A stretch of 64,000 bases of DNA from Camellia lanceoleosa (taxonomy: Eukaryota; Streptophyta; Magnoliopsida; Ericales; Theaceae), in NCBI GenBank assembly GCA_025200525.1, contig CM045758.1:190686463-190750462 (forward strand), written 5' to 3'. The notes under the pieces were generated by a model that saw only the letters and a list, made by a program, of their open reading frames with translations, made no database searches and was not told the origin of the DNA. Position numbers and translations under genes: made by a program. Positions 23,201 through 34,137 of the stretch are shown in pieces; within the stretch, counting starts at the first letter, position 1; every line of letters starts with the position of its first letter.

Positions 23201-24045
23201 TAAAAATAGAACTTTTTTATGTTATACACTAATCACAAAAACAGCTCTAAGATAGGTAGAAATATGATGCAAAAATGGGGTAAAAAGGACTAGTTTCTTA
23301 CCCTTGAAGCCTTTCTTCAACAGTGGTGGTCTTGTTGCCTCCTTAAGCTTCAATCCAGTCAAAAATAGCAAGAACAAGCTCTTAGAACCTCAGTAGCCCA
23401 AGGAAGGTGAAGCACTAGGTGCTTGTGTGCAATAATATGGACTAAAACACACACAAGAGTAATATAGAGATAGGATGTGTATTGAACCCTAACCCTAAAA
23501 CCAGAGCTTCCTTTGAATTTTCTAAGCAAAAAGCTCTAATTTTTCTAACCCTTGAGCAAGGGAGAGGAGGGCTCCTCTTATAGAGGAGCCAATCTTGTAA
23601 ACTTACAATGTAAGCTAACAAGAGGGGCATCCCTCCATACACGTGTATGGAGGGGAAGCAAATGCCACCACTGTTTCAAAATATCTCCAAAACCAATTTG
23701 AGCGAGTCGGCCACCAAAAATGTCATTTTGACAAAATTGATCGCCGGCCAACAAGAGTGCCGACCGGCAACATACATTGCCGGTGGCAACAAAAACCAGT
23801 CGGTGGCCTCTAGCCACTGCCGGTGGTGTGTGGGGATGCCTCACAAGGCATTCCCTGCCCCTCCAAGGCAAAACACAAGTGTTTGGTGCAAAACCAGACA
23901 CAAAACGGTCGAGTTCGGAGATCCTGAGACAAAGCGCGTAGCCGAGAACTCCGGGAACTCCAAACGAACACAAACATGGATAATCACCGAGTGTTCAAAC
24001 GATGATGTCCAAGTCTTGAGGACGGTCAAAAATGGGGTGTCTACA
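20292..24045 (-). mobile_element. Solo LTR of the Tat family inserted in the copia LTR
   Basis: Boundaries TGTAGCAGCG (20,292) and GTGTCTACA (24,045) are flanked by a perfect 5-bp target duplication GAACC (20,287-20,291 and 24,046-24,050). Length is 3,754 bp. It is homologous to the 5' LTR 12,617-17,856 over both ends and several internal blocks, and its 3' part is very like 1-399. No internal coding region. It carries CCGG arrays at 21,596-21,700 and 23,744-23,823 with about 20-bp spacing. Open frames inside are chance. Confidence 0.93.
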
Positions 24046-24703
24046 GAACCCATTTTCGAACTTGTTGAAAAACCCGAACCTGTTCAGATTGATAATAAAT
24101 ATGTCCGGTTTAACTTGGCAGTTTTAAAACTGTTTTAGAGCAGTTTAAACTGTTGGAATATTTGACTGGAGAAGGTTTGTTTGGATAGAAATTTTTGAAT
24201 TCAAATTTGAATTAATTTCCCGCAATAATTTTTGAAAAAAATTTAAATGAATTTTGTTCAAAAAATTAATGTTAGAACCGACCCGACCGGTTGGACAGTG
24301 GTGGCGGGGCGCGCGCGTGTGGTGGTTTAAGGCAAGGTTCAATTTGTTCATAATTCCTCCCTTCTACAAACTTAGGGTTAGGGTGCCTCTTGGGGCCCAA
24401 CCCAAGTGTTGTCACCTTGAACTTATATACACATACAAGTTCTCTTCAAGTTTCAATGTGGGACAAGCCTTACAAGGAAACCCACATTTAATTATTTAAA
24501 TATCCATCTTACGAATCCGAAAACGACGTCAACTTCCTATTTACTCATAAATGGTTTTGATGAACCGTCTTCACCGTGTGATTTGCTATGCAGCAGGAAA
24601 CATGTCACCTCTTCGGATTCACCCCAAAAGATGTTTGGGGCCCACTCAATTTTGGGTTCAAAGTTAGCCCAAAATAAGCCTTATAAAACCAAATTTTCTA
24701 ACA

Positions 24704-26279
24704 TATTATACATTTGCATAATATATAACACTAATTTGTATAATATTTTTTAGATATATAACACAAAGTAATTTTACATAATATGTTTCATATATGTAAC
24801 CACTACTTTGTAATAAATTTTATATCTTAAATTGCTCTCACACTCATTTTTACATTGATATTTCATTGGAAGTTAAAAATTTTATATGTATTAACTATAG
24901 CGGAGCGGAACGGTTCGGTTAGCGAATTATAAATTTTAAAGTTTAAACGCGGTTAGCGGTTAGACTGGTGCGGATTAATGCGGATCAATGTGATTTTAGC
25001 AGATTGAGCGGTATTTTGCATAGCCCTAACCATAAGATATGAATCAATTAAATGATTAGATAGATGTAAAACAATAAACAAATAGAACTAGTAAGACTCA
25101 CAAAGACGCCAGAAAATTAGAGAGCTTGAGCAGAATGACAGAAGAAGGTACTCCGAGACAAGTCACAGCGAGCAATTCAACGGCAATGTGAGAAGTGAGG
25201 CGAGTAGCCACCGCCAGTAGTGTTGAGTACACCCTAGCACTTCGGTAGTCCTTGCAATAGGAATAAAACCAACAATGAGAATTACTAGATGTATAATTAA
25301 TTAAAAGTCAATACATATAATGTGACATTATTATGAGAATAATTATAGAAGTTTTTGTTCCTTTTTTTTTTTTTTTTTGTGAATTTTAAACATTTTTCGG
25401 CGATAAAATGGCCTGAAAACGATCCTAGCGCCAAGCCATCTTCAATTTTCTGTCTCTGAATTTGAAATCGGTTTTTATTTGTTTTTACTCAACTTTTTTT
25501 TAATATTATTGTCATTTTTAATTTTTTTTTTTTTATAGATATATCAAGATTAGATATATTTAAAAAGTAAAAAAGAAAAACAACTAAAATATGAAAAAAA
25601 AAAAAACAACAATATTAAAAACTAACGAAAATTCAGACAAAAATATACACAGATTTTTGTCTATTTTTAGTAATTTATTTCAATATTTTAGCTAATTTAT
25701 TTTACTTTTTAGATAAATCTTAATTAAATCCATATAAAAAGTGCAAAGAATTAATTAAAAAATTAAATAAATTCACTAAAAATAAATGAAAACTAGTCTA
25801 AAATAATTTTTGAAAAATCAAACCAAACAAATACGAAAGTTTTTGCAGCGGGATTTAAGCCCGTTAAGAGCATCTCCAGCATAGTTAAAATAAATATCTA
25901 AACTTTCGCCTTACTAATTTAGCTAGTCACTTTTTAAATATATACTCCAACAAAATTCTCTATTTTAATTATATATTGTTAAAATATTCTTATTCTTTAA
26001 CTATCTCATTTTTTCCTTTGTTCTTTTTCGTTTTTTTATTTTACTTACAGCTATTTTTTGTAAATGTTATATTTTTCAACAGTGCCTCACTTATTTTGGT
26101 GAAATACTACTGGAGATGCTCTTAAAACTCGGACTCTAGCATACTGGTATGTTAATCTCATAAATATTTGCCTTTTTGAAAAAGAACCATTCTACAATAT
26201 TACATTTTTCAATATATAACTATAATTTATAAGGGTAAATTATAAATATATCTCCTAAAATTTAATTAAAATGCAAATC
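24704..26279. other. AT-rich spacer
   Basis: No gene seen. It contains a GCGG/TTAGCGG-rich fragment at 24,897-25,010 (related to 43,415-43,590), homopolymer A/T runs at 25,360-25,620, and a TIR element at 25,864-26,127. The last 50 bp resemble 36,176-36,225 (TTTAATTAAAAT context), a dispersed repeat into which the solo LTR at 26,280 inserted. Confidence 0.6.
25864..26127. mobile_element. Small non-autonomous TIR element (MITE)
   Basis: Perfect terminal inverted repeat TTAAGAGCATCTCCAG at the left, with its exact complement at the right (26,110-26,125). About 260 bp, AT-rich, non-coding. The AGAGCATCTCCA terminus is a common MITE end in plants. Because the flank is the palindrome TTAA, the target duplication (TTA or TTAA) and the superfamily cannot be fixed. 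Confidence 0.75.
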
Positions 26280-27061
26280 TGTTGGCTTTTTTGCTTTTCG
26301 AAGGGTATTTTTGTAAATGCGAGCGTGCCAGTAAGGATCAATCAGTCCTTGCAGAAATTATAATTGCCAACCAATTATCAGATGATTGTGTTTTAGTTCT
26401 TTCGGCCTCAATGAAGAGGACTTTTACTGGTGGCTTGACTTAGGAGAAATTAAGAGAAATAACAGTTAATATAAAGAACAGTCGAAGTATTTCATTAAAA
26501 TGAACACTTACAATAGTTCGAACTCAGCCTCAAAGAGGTTTACAGCAACAGTCTACTTGAATCTACTTGAAACTACTTCTATGAATCGAAGTACAGTGCG
26601 GGTATTGAAAGTGCAAGTATTTAAAGAATAAGAAATGTAAAACTGGAAAGAAAAATATGAAGTAAAACTGGTTTGTATGATCTGAGTTCGGGGGGCTCTT
26701 CTGGGGACTTCTCTGGGGACTTCCTTGCTATTTATACTTATCAAGGATGACCTTCGAACTGCACTTCAAACCATCGAACTGCTCCCCCATGATCGCTGAT
26801 CATGCTGCTTTAGAAGTAGTTCCACTACGCCATCACTTGCAATTAAGCTTCCCTCCTGTATTTGAATTTGAATATAGGTAACCGTTGAAGCCATGTCACC
26901 TTGTATCTCATCACTGATCTAGTGCTACTCAGATCACTTGAGAACCAATATTTATTACCACGTGTACGATTGAAATCAAAGATTAAAATCATCTTCCCAT
27001 AATACCCTTATTCTGCCTCGTGTTGAATTGTAATTGGCTTTTACAAAATATATAGCCAACA
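26280..27061 (-). mobile_element. Solo LTR of the second Tat family (same as 48,021 LTR)
   Basis: 782 bp bounded by TGTTGGCTTTTTTGC and TATATAGCCAACA, flanked by a perfect 5-bp target duplication AAATC (26,275-26,279 and 27,062-27,066). Its reverse complement aligns along its length with the 5' LTR at 48,021-48,792, differing by scattered substitutions and small indels. A solo LTR in opposite orientation to the complete element. Confidence 0.93.
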
Positions 27062-27534
27062 AAATCGCTCCATGTGATTTTGAAAATTACATTTCACCCT
27101 TAAGGTTTTCATAACAAATCACCCCTTTATTAATAAATCATCAAGTCAGTTAACAGTTTTTAATGATGTTAGAAATATATTTTAATTAATAATTTAGTTA
27201 ATTTTATTATTGTACAAGAGAACAATTATGAATTTTATTTTTTCAGTTAATTTTGTTAAATAAAAAATTCTAAGAAAAGAATATTTGTAATTTTTTAAAT
27301 CACAAAAAATAATCTGTACTTTAAACAAATTTTAATTGTTATATTTATAATTTACCCAATTTATTTATAAATGGCTCACCTATCACATCAATTTGTTAAA
27401 TAAATATGAAAATTTGGTGAGAAGTCCAATTTCAGCAACTTCTTCCAAAAAATCTTGTAACCCTATTTTATGAGATTTTTTTATTATTTATTTTGAAAGT
27501 ACATTTTTCTTCCAGACTTTTATAGAGAAATTTA

Positions 27535-27709
27535 GGGGTAGTTTGGCATAACCTAAATAAATTAAAAAGTCACTATCTTATTTAAGTCACATCATCTTAT
27601 TTAAATTACATCACTTCTCTAACACATCACATCAAACCCAACCCAAACCCAACCCAAACCCACCAATAAGTCAAAAAGTACACTTTTTTAGGACATCCCA
27701 AACCAACCC
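27535..27709. mobile_element. Small Tourist-like TIR element
   Basis: 175 bp flanked by TTA (27,532-27,534 and 27,710-27,712). The termini GGGGTAGTTTGGCATAACC and, inverted, GGGTTGGTTTGGGATGTCC are alike. TTA target duplication and G-rich ends fit PIF/Harbinger (Tourist). It contains an ACCCAA tandem run. Confidence 0.6.
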
Positions 27710-28128
27710 TTAGTCAAAATTTTTTCATTAGACTCTTATTTAATAAAAAAGACAGTTTAATTTATTTGTTTCATAAATTCTCTAAGAAGAAAACATATAA
27801 TTGAGAAAGGACCAAGTAAAATATATTTTTTTTCTTGGAGAATATTACCAGAGTAACATATTTCTGTGAGACAGAATAACATATTATTGTTATAGTTTAT
27901 ATTAATTTTGACGGTAATAATTTTTATTTTTTTAGAAATTTCATAGTTAACATGGGTCTTATTTGATAGATCTTGATGGAAAATTCTAAAAATACTAATT
28001 TTATTAAAAATCGACATCTATATCAAAAGTTATACTATTTTAAAGTTTAATATTTTGATAATAATAGTATGTGTTAGACTTTTGAATAAATTTTTTTTAT
28101 ACTTGTCCTTAATATATTAAAATTTATT

Positions 28129-28626
28129 AAAGCCTCGTTTGGCAGCAAGCCGGTTTAGCTAAAAAATCAAAAAGTTATTAAAAAAGCCAAAAAGCCAACT
28201 CATACTAGGGTTCGTTTGGTTTGAATTTCCCAAAAATTTTTGGAAAAATTTCTCTACAAATGAGTTTTCAGAAAAACTCAAACCAAACAAATTTTTCCAA
28301 AAAAATTTCTCAAAACTTGTAAACCAAACAAGTTTTCCAAACAAATCTCTCTCTCATACACATCAAATCAATCACTTTTTCCAAAACTCTCTCTCAAAAT
28401 AATTTTTCAAAACATCTTTCCAAAAAAATCAAACTAAACAACTTTTCGTACTTTTTATCTCCCAAACTCAAACCAAACATACCCTAAGATTTTATTTTCT
28501 CTCTACTTTTTGCACATCTTTTCATAAAAAGTCAAAAATTCATCTCAAACATACTAATTTTTTTAGCTTATATTTTAGCCAAATAACCAAAGAATTATTA
28601 AATTAGTCTGTTCTCAAACGAAGCTT
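28129..28626. mobile_element. TIR element with a second TIR element nested inside
   Basis: The outer ends AAGCCTCGTTTGGC (28,130) and the complement of AAGCTTCGTTTGAG (28,626) form one inverted pair. Inside, TAGGGTTCGTTTGGTTTGA (28,206-28,224) and its near-perfect complement at 28,468-28,486 form another. Both types end in the CGTTTGG motif common in plant non-autonomous DNA elements. No coding capacity; superfamily unresolved. Confidence 0.62.
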
Positions 28627-28929
28627 AAAAGGGAGTTTTGACCAAATCCCCCACTACCCTATTTCATTTCCTGAATATTGTGTTTAGTTGAAAAATTTGA
28701 GGAGAGATTTAGAAAGATAAATAAAAAATATAGATAAAATATAAATAAAATATACATATAGTTTTTTTATTTTAATTTTTCTTGTCTCTTCCCCAAATCT
28801 CCAACCAAACCCACCTTAAATTAAAAAGCTAATCCCAACAGACAAACTGGTAAGTAAGGTAAACCGAAATAGAAATTGCTAAACAAATGTTTTATGGCGC
28901 CAAAATTTTGAAAAACAAGTAACTAAAAA

Positions 28930-30846
28930 ATGCCCTGGGTTACTCTTCTTACCTCCCCCTCCCCACCAATAACCACCGCCAATCGTTCATCTCTCCCGCC
29001 ACCTTCCGCCGCCACGAAACACCACCACCACCACCACCGTCTCCCACCGGACAGACTCGCATTACTGATCGACAAATCCAAATCCATCACGCAACTCCTC
29101 CAAATCCACGCTTCGCTCATCCGCCACGGCCTCGACCGCCACCCAATTCTCAGCTTCAAGCTCCAGCGCTCTTACTCCTCTCTCCGCCGCCTCGACTACT
29201 CCACCGCCCTCTTCCACCGTACCCAGAACCCCGATGTCTTCTTCTACACCGCCATTATCCACGCCCACGCTGTCAACAATCTCCACCAACAAGCCCTTGA
29301 TTTTTATGTTCGGATGCTGACCCATGGCGTCGAACCCAATGTGTTCACATTCTCAGCAATCTTAAAGTCATGCCCGATTGAACCAGGAAAAGCCCTTCAT
29401 TCCCAAGCCCTCAAATTTGGGTTTGATTCGGATACGTATGTTGGGACCGCTCTGCTCGATGTTTATGCGAGAGGTGGCGATGTGGTGTCCGCACGCCACT
29501 TGTTCGATACTATGCCTGACAAGAGTTTGGTTTCTTTGACTGCCATGATCACTTGCTATGCAAAGCATGGGGACGTTGATGGAGCAAGATTGTTGTTTGA
29601 TGGAATGGAAGAGAGGGATGTTGTCTGTTGGAATGTGATGATCAACGGTTATACGCAGCACGGGAGGTCAAACGAGGCTTTGGTACTCTTTAGGCAAATG
29701 TTGGGTCTGAAAGTGAAACCTAATGAAGTAACTCTGCTAACAGTCCTCTCTGCTTGTGGGCAGCTCGGGGCGGTGGAGTTGGGCAGGTGGGTTCATTCTT
29801 ACATTGTAAATAATGGGATTCGGTTCAATGTTCATGTGGGTACTGCTTTGGTTGATATGTATAGCAAATGTGGAAGTTTGGAGGATGCACGATTCGTTTT
29901 TGATATGATTGAGGACAAGGATGTTGTTGCGTGGAATTCAATGGTTGTTGGGTACGCAATGCATGGATTCACCGAAGATGCTTTGAAATTGTTCACTGAT
30001 ATGTGTAGGCGAGGAGTCCACCCTACTGATATAACCTTTATTGGTATTTTGAGTGCTTGTGCTCATGTGGGCTCAGTCTCCGAGGGGTGGAAATTTTTTC
30101 ATTTAATGAAAGATGAATACCAGATTGAACCAAAGATTGAGCACTATGGATGTATGGTTAATCTACTTGGTCGTGCTGGGCATTTAGACGAAGCATATGT
30201 ACTTATCAAAAATATGAAGGTTGACCCAGATCCTGTCTTGTGGGGAACATTGCTTGGTGCTTGTAGGCTTCATGGTAACTATGGCCTAGGAGAGGTAATT
30301 GCGGAGCAACTTGTTAGCCAGAATCTTGCAAATTCAGGAACTTACATTCTTCTCTCTAATATATATGCTGCAGCGGGCAATTGGGATGGAGTTGCGAGGG
30401 TGAGGACTATGATGAAAGGTAGTGGAGTACAAAAGGAGCCAGGTTGTAGCTCAATTGAAGTGAACAATAAGGTACATGAGTTCCTCGCCGGAGATTTGAG
30501 GCATCCAAAAAGCAAACAAATCTATGTGATGCTAGAGGAGATGAATCAATGGCTTGAGGCTCATGGTTATACCCCACAGACAGATATAGTATTACATGAT
30601 ATCGGAGAATTTGAAAAGAAGCGATCACTTGAAGTTCACAGCGAAAAGCTTGCAATTGCTTTTGGGCTTATTAGCAGTCAACCAGGAGCTACAATCAAGA
30701 TTGTCAAGAACCTTCGGGTGTGTTCAGATTGTCATACTGTGACCAAGCTAATTTCGAAGATTACAGGGCGTAAGATTGTTGTTAGGGATCGAAACCGGTT
30801 TCATCATTTTGTAAATGGTTCATGTTCTTGTGGTGATTACTGGTAA
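28930..30846 (+). CDS. ELI1: PPR-DYW RNA-editing factor, ELI1-like (predicted plastid)
   Basis: An intact, intron-less 638-residue protein. DYW-class PPR proteins bind a specific organelle transcript through PPR repeats and direct C-to-U editing. After a Ser/Thr/Pro-rich N-terminus with a run of six histidines (a plausible plastid transit region), PLS-type PPR repeats run from about residue 60 to 460, for example NVFTFSAILKSC, VVCWNVMINGYTQHG and VVAWNSMVVGYAMHG. E/E+ regions follow. The DYW deaminase has the catalytic HSE at 570-572, CxxCH at 598-602 and the CSCGDYW end. Overall sequence and layout match Arabidopsis ELI1 (At4g37380) as I recall it; orthology and target site are inferred. The first ATG gives the expected family length. 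Single-copy and clean, unlike its surroundings. A degenerate partial duplicate follows at 31,737. Confidence 0.9.
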   Translation: MPWVTLLTSPSPPITTANRSSLPPPSAATKHHHHHHRLPPDRLALLIDKSKSITQLLQIHASLIRHGLDRHPILSFKLQRSYSSLRRLDYSTALFHRTQNPDVFFYTAIIHAHAVNNLHQQALDFYVRMLTHGVEPNVFTFSAILKSCPIEPGKALHSQALKFGFDSDTYVGTALLDVYARGGDVVSARHLFDTMPDKSLVSLTAMITCYAKHGDVDGARLLFDGMEERDVVCWNVMINGYTQHGRSNEALVLFRQMLGLKVKPNEVTLLTVLSACGQLGAVELGRWVHSYIVNNGIRFNVHVGTALVDMYSKCGSLEDARFVFDMIEDKDVVAWNSMVVGYAMHGFTEDALKLFTDMCRRGVHPTDITFIGILSACAHVGSVSEGWKFFHLMKDEYQIEPKIEHYGCMVNLLGRAGHLDEAYVLIKNMKVDPDPVLWGTLLGACRLHGNYGLGEVIAEQLVSQNLANSGTYILLSNIYAAAGNWDGVARVRTMMKGSGVQKEPGCSSIEVNNKVHEFLAGDLRHPKSKQIYVMLEEMNQWLEAHGYTPQTDIVLHDIGEFEKKRSLEVHSEKLAIAFGLISSQPGATIKIVKNLRVCSDCHTVTKLISKITGRKIVVRDRNRFHHFVNGSCSCGDYW

Positions 30847-31736
30847 ACTGTATTTGTCAATCTGGTTTGCTGAAAGAAGCAGCACATGCTTAAAGAATGT
30901 CTCTATTGGTTGTTTTTGTTCACCATTTTTAATTATTCAAAATTCAAGTTGTTATGACTTCTGATTACAGTCCGTTTCTCTTTTCTTTTCTACTTGATCT
31001 GTTAAAGTCAAGTTGACATAAATAAAATTGTTTCCTCTATGAAAAATGCTTTAGAGCTCTAATTTTTGAGTTCTAAAAGTAGCTCTAATGAGTTAGCAGT
31101 GGGCTCCACTCACAGTGATGTGATGTTTTGGTCTTGGTTTGTTTTTATTTTATTTTATTTGTTCATTGCCATGTTATTAGTGCTCTATTAGATCACCAAA
31201 ATTAGTGGTATGAATCATCGTTGTTCCTCTATATATACCCTCTGACCCCTGCAGTAGACTCTTTCTTATTATGATATTGATATTAATCTGACCAATGTTA
31301 GGATCAGCTATCAGCCAGGAGAATCAATCTAGTCACCATTCAAAATCATTGAAAAGAATTCAGGATTTATTTTTATTTTTTTAAAATTTAGATTGTTGAA
31401 AGTGCGCAAGGGTCTAACTGCCTAAGCCGAAAGGCCTGAAACAGAGAATGTGTCAGACAAAAGGATCATGCAGGGGAGAAGCAATACAACCCATCCAACA
31501 GGGAGTAAAACAACATGGGTGTAGAGGGATCCACACTAACTGGAGAGGTAGAGTTAACTATTTGTAGTTGTACTAGGTGTGCTAAGTAGCATACAGATGC
31601 CATGTATCTCTGGGATCACATGCTAAGATTCTCTCTCTTGGCTGGTCAGGATAGGGATATACTTGTACCTTGGCGGGACAAGGTAGAGACATCATCTTCA
31701 CCTTGACAAGCCTTTGTACCTATTCAACAGGTCTGA
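30847..31736. other. Downstream region of the PPR gene
   Basis: 30,847-31,020 is probably 3' UTR, since its sequence is echoed downstream of the pseudogene at 32,530-32,690. No other gene seen. 31,050-31,200 has short TTAGAGCTCTAAT-type inverted motifs. Confidence 0.5.
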
Positions 31737-32700
31737 ATATTGGCTTGTCTTGTGGGGAACATTGCTCCATGCTTTGTTACATTGGCTTTGGAGAGGTAAT
31801 GTGGAGTCCCTTGTTGGTTAGAATTTTGTTAATTCATGAATTAATTCGAGCAATGATACTTGCACACATTTCAGCTTAAGTCTTTCACAATTTGATTATT
31901 TTTTTAATCTTCTAAATTCTCACGAGGAGAACGTTAGAAAATTACAAGTGAAGTGTGAATATCAATACTCTTTCAATTATTGTCTCTAATGAATTGTAAT
32001 ATGCTGCAGGCAATGTGAGTACTATTATGAACAGAATCACAGTACGAAAAGAACAATTGAAGTGAACAATAAGGTACAGAAATTGCTTGCCTGTGATTTA
32101 AATCATCTGAAAAACCTAAAATGTACATGTATAATTCTCAATGAGATGAAAGAGTGTTGCACACTCATGGTTACACCAACACCGATCAGGGATTCTCTGT
32201 CCCAAAAACTTTTGCTATTCTGTCTCAATTCAATCTCATCCATCTGATCATATGACATATGAGAATTTGACATATGAAATCATGAATCATAATCAAACGA
32301 CTTTGAACAATTGGACCAGGAGGAGGGACAGAGAGTTTTAGGACACAAGATCCTCAGCCACTTACACCCATTGACAAATCTTGTATTGAACGATAGTAGA
32401 CAGACAGACAGAGAGCAATGACTTGAATTTCACATTGAGAAGCTTAAATCAAGCTTGCCAAGAATCTTTGTTTGCAGTTAGATTGTCATACTGTGACCAA
32501 GCTGAGATCATCATGAGGGATCGACATCATCAATCATCATGCAAATTCAAAGCAGCTCCTGCTTAGAAGAATGCCTCTCCAGGTTTTTCTTGTTTGCCAA
32601 TTTTTTCAGTTGTTAAAAATTCGTAATAACTAAGATTTTAGTTTTCTTTTCAATCAAGCTCTTTTCCGTTTTTTTCGTATTAGTTTCTCTTTTTTTCTTG
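31737..32700 (+). pseudogene. Degenerate partial duplicate of the ELI1-like PPR gene (C-terminal part and 3' UTR)
   Basis: Segments match the intact gene in the same order and strand. 31,744-31,845 (CTTGTGGGGAACATTG, GGAGAGGTAAT) corresponds to 30,238-30,340. 32,055-32,160 (AATTGAAGTGAACAATAAGG) corresponds to 30,452-30,545. 32,478-32,530 (AGATTGTCATACTGTGACC) corresponds to 30,727-30,790, and the following stretch resembles the 3' UTR at 30,880-31,010. There are many deletions and stops and no usable frame, so this is an old tandem duplication remnant. Confidence 0.82.
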
Positions 32701-32782
32701 CTGTATGCAATGTGGTATGAGCAATTTACTCAGTTTCTTTGAAAAGCATAGAAATAATTAAAGAAGTTAGCATGCTCTCTAA

Positions 32783-33093
32783 GTTTCTGTTTGGATAGTT
32801 GTGAATTTCAAATCAAGGGATTTGAGATTAAATGAATAAAAAAGAATAGAACAAGATAAGTTGGGCTAGATGATATATACATTTTAGTAAGATCCTTATA
32901 CCTATAAAGAGAATCCTTAACATAATTTCAAATAACTTGTTTTATATAGGTAATTCAAATCCACCATGATAAAACTATTTAACTCAATCTTGAAATTCGT
33001 AAGTAAACTATCATATTTAAATTTATGTCATTGTCGTTGAATGATTAAGCTCAAGTCCATTGATTTGAAATCTACATCTATCCAAACAGAACC
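32783..33093. mobile_element. Tourist/Harbinger-like MITE
   Basis: 311 bp with inverted termini of about 34 bp: GTTTCTGTTTGGATAGTTG at the left, and GGTTCTGTTTGGATAGATG reading inward from the right. It is flanked by TAA on both sides (32,780-32,782 and 33,094-33,096), the 3-bp duplication expected of PIF/Harbinger elements. Non-coding. Confidence 0.75.
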
Positions 33094-34137
33094 TAATAGT
33101 TGTATGTTTTATATGAGTTGGGCATTAATAGTTTAACATGATATCATAGTATAAAATATGGAATAGAGAAAAGGAAACTGCACTTGTAACCATAAGATTC
33201 AAACTCAGACCCACCCCCTCAGAGAGGGGCTTAGGGTGGCAACGAGGTTGGGGGGAGCAGTTGGGTGGCAGAGGTGGAAGGTGGGGAGGGTGATGGTGGC
33301 ATTGGGGATCGGGGAAAGGGGCTGAAGGTGGCAAAGTAGGAATTGGTTGGCGAGCTAGCAGATGGAGTTAAAAGTGATCAATTGAGCTAGTTTAATTACT
33401 CTAATATGAGAGAGGTTGACTATAGTCCAGATGCCATTGAAGTTTAGGAGTACAGATTTATTTAAAAAGATTAGTATACGTTGGGTATATAACCTCATCA
33501 CATGAAATCATTAATACAAGATGCTCATCAAGCACAAAATTCGAAGAACGGTGCTTGCTTGTATAATTGATCAATGTGCTCAACATTATCAATGGTCATT
33601 AAACTTACAGGTCAAACATTTATTTCAAAGTTTAGATCTGATTCATCCTTGATCAAATGAGTAAGATATGATTTATAGAAAGAATCAAGCTTTAAAAAAA
33701 TCATCTTGATTGTTGTTACATTAGCGACAAAAGCTGAGTGCCAAAGTTTAAATTGGACTGATAGTTTTAGAAATTTGAACAAGACCAAAATTTCGAGTAT
33801 TTACAAACTCAGTTTTTTTACTACTGTATTGAGCGTCTTGAGACCTTAAAATTTTAACTAAATTATCCCAAGCTTAGATAAAAATAAGACTAATTGAAAC
33901 CATTTATCAAATTATACCACAAACAAATGTAAAAGAAATCAAACTTTTACAGAAGTGAGAAGATTTAAACCCTGAGCAGATGCAAGATTTTGGCTATGGC
34001 TGTGAAATTAATCAAGCTACTCCAATCAACTCGATATAATAACACGTCAAATTCAAATATATTTTGAAGCTTGTTAATTTTGTAAGATCCACTTGGTAAG
34101 TTTATATGTACTAAAAAAATTCAAACTAAAGTTCGGT
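33094..34137. other. Gene-free spacer
   Basis: AT-rich apart from a G/C-rich purine stretch at 33,210-33,350 (GGTGGCA-type repeats). No gene or clear mobile-element end seen. Confidence 0.5.

Larger units (their letters stand above)
17857..24703 (-). mobile_element. Ty1/copia element, 5' part, interrupted and decayed
   Basis: On the minus strand, an LTR start TGTTAGAAAATTTGG lies at 24,703. The element then runs through an LTR (split by the Tat solo LTR), a leader, a gag with a large internal deletion (19,327-19,007) and pol (protease, pre-integrase, integrase) to 17,857. There the Tat element 1-17,856 has inserted within integrase. The remaining pol lies beyond the Tat element, left of the window. 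The LTR/leader boundary is not resolved because no clear tRNA-Met primer site was seen. Confidence 0.82.
27062..28929. other. AT-rich spacer upstream of the PPR gene with several TIR elements
   Basis: No gene seen. Beyond the TIR elements listed separately (27,535-27,709 and 28,129-28,626), the DNA is A/T-rich with homopolymer runs. The promoter of the PPR gene must lie in about 28,630-28,929, but no convincing TATA box was recognised. Confidence 0.55.

Noticed and set aside
27630..27665. Telomere-like run (AACCCAAACCCA)
   Set aside because: The unit is ACCCAA rather than CCCTAAA, only a few units long, and inside a small TIR element.
29062..29661. Minus-strand frames within the PPR gene
   Set aside because: Shadows of an intact conserved coding sequence on the plus strand.
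33125..33334. Proline-rich minus-strand frame
   Set aside because: Encoded by a short GGTGG-type repeat tract; no start context or domain.
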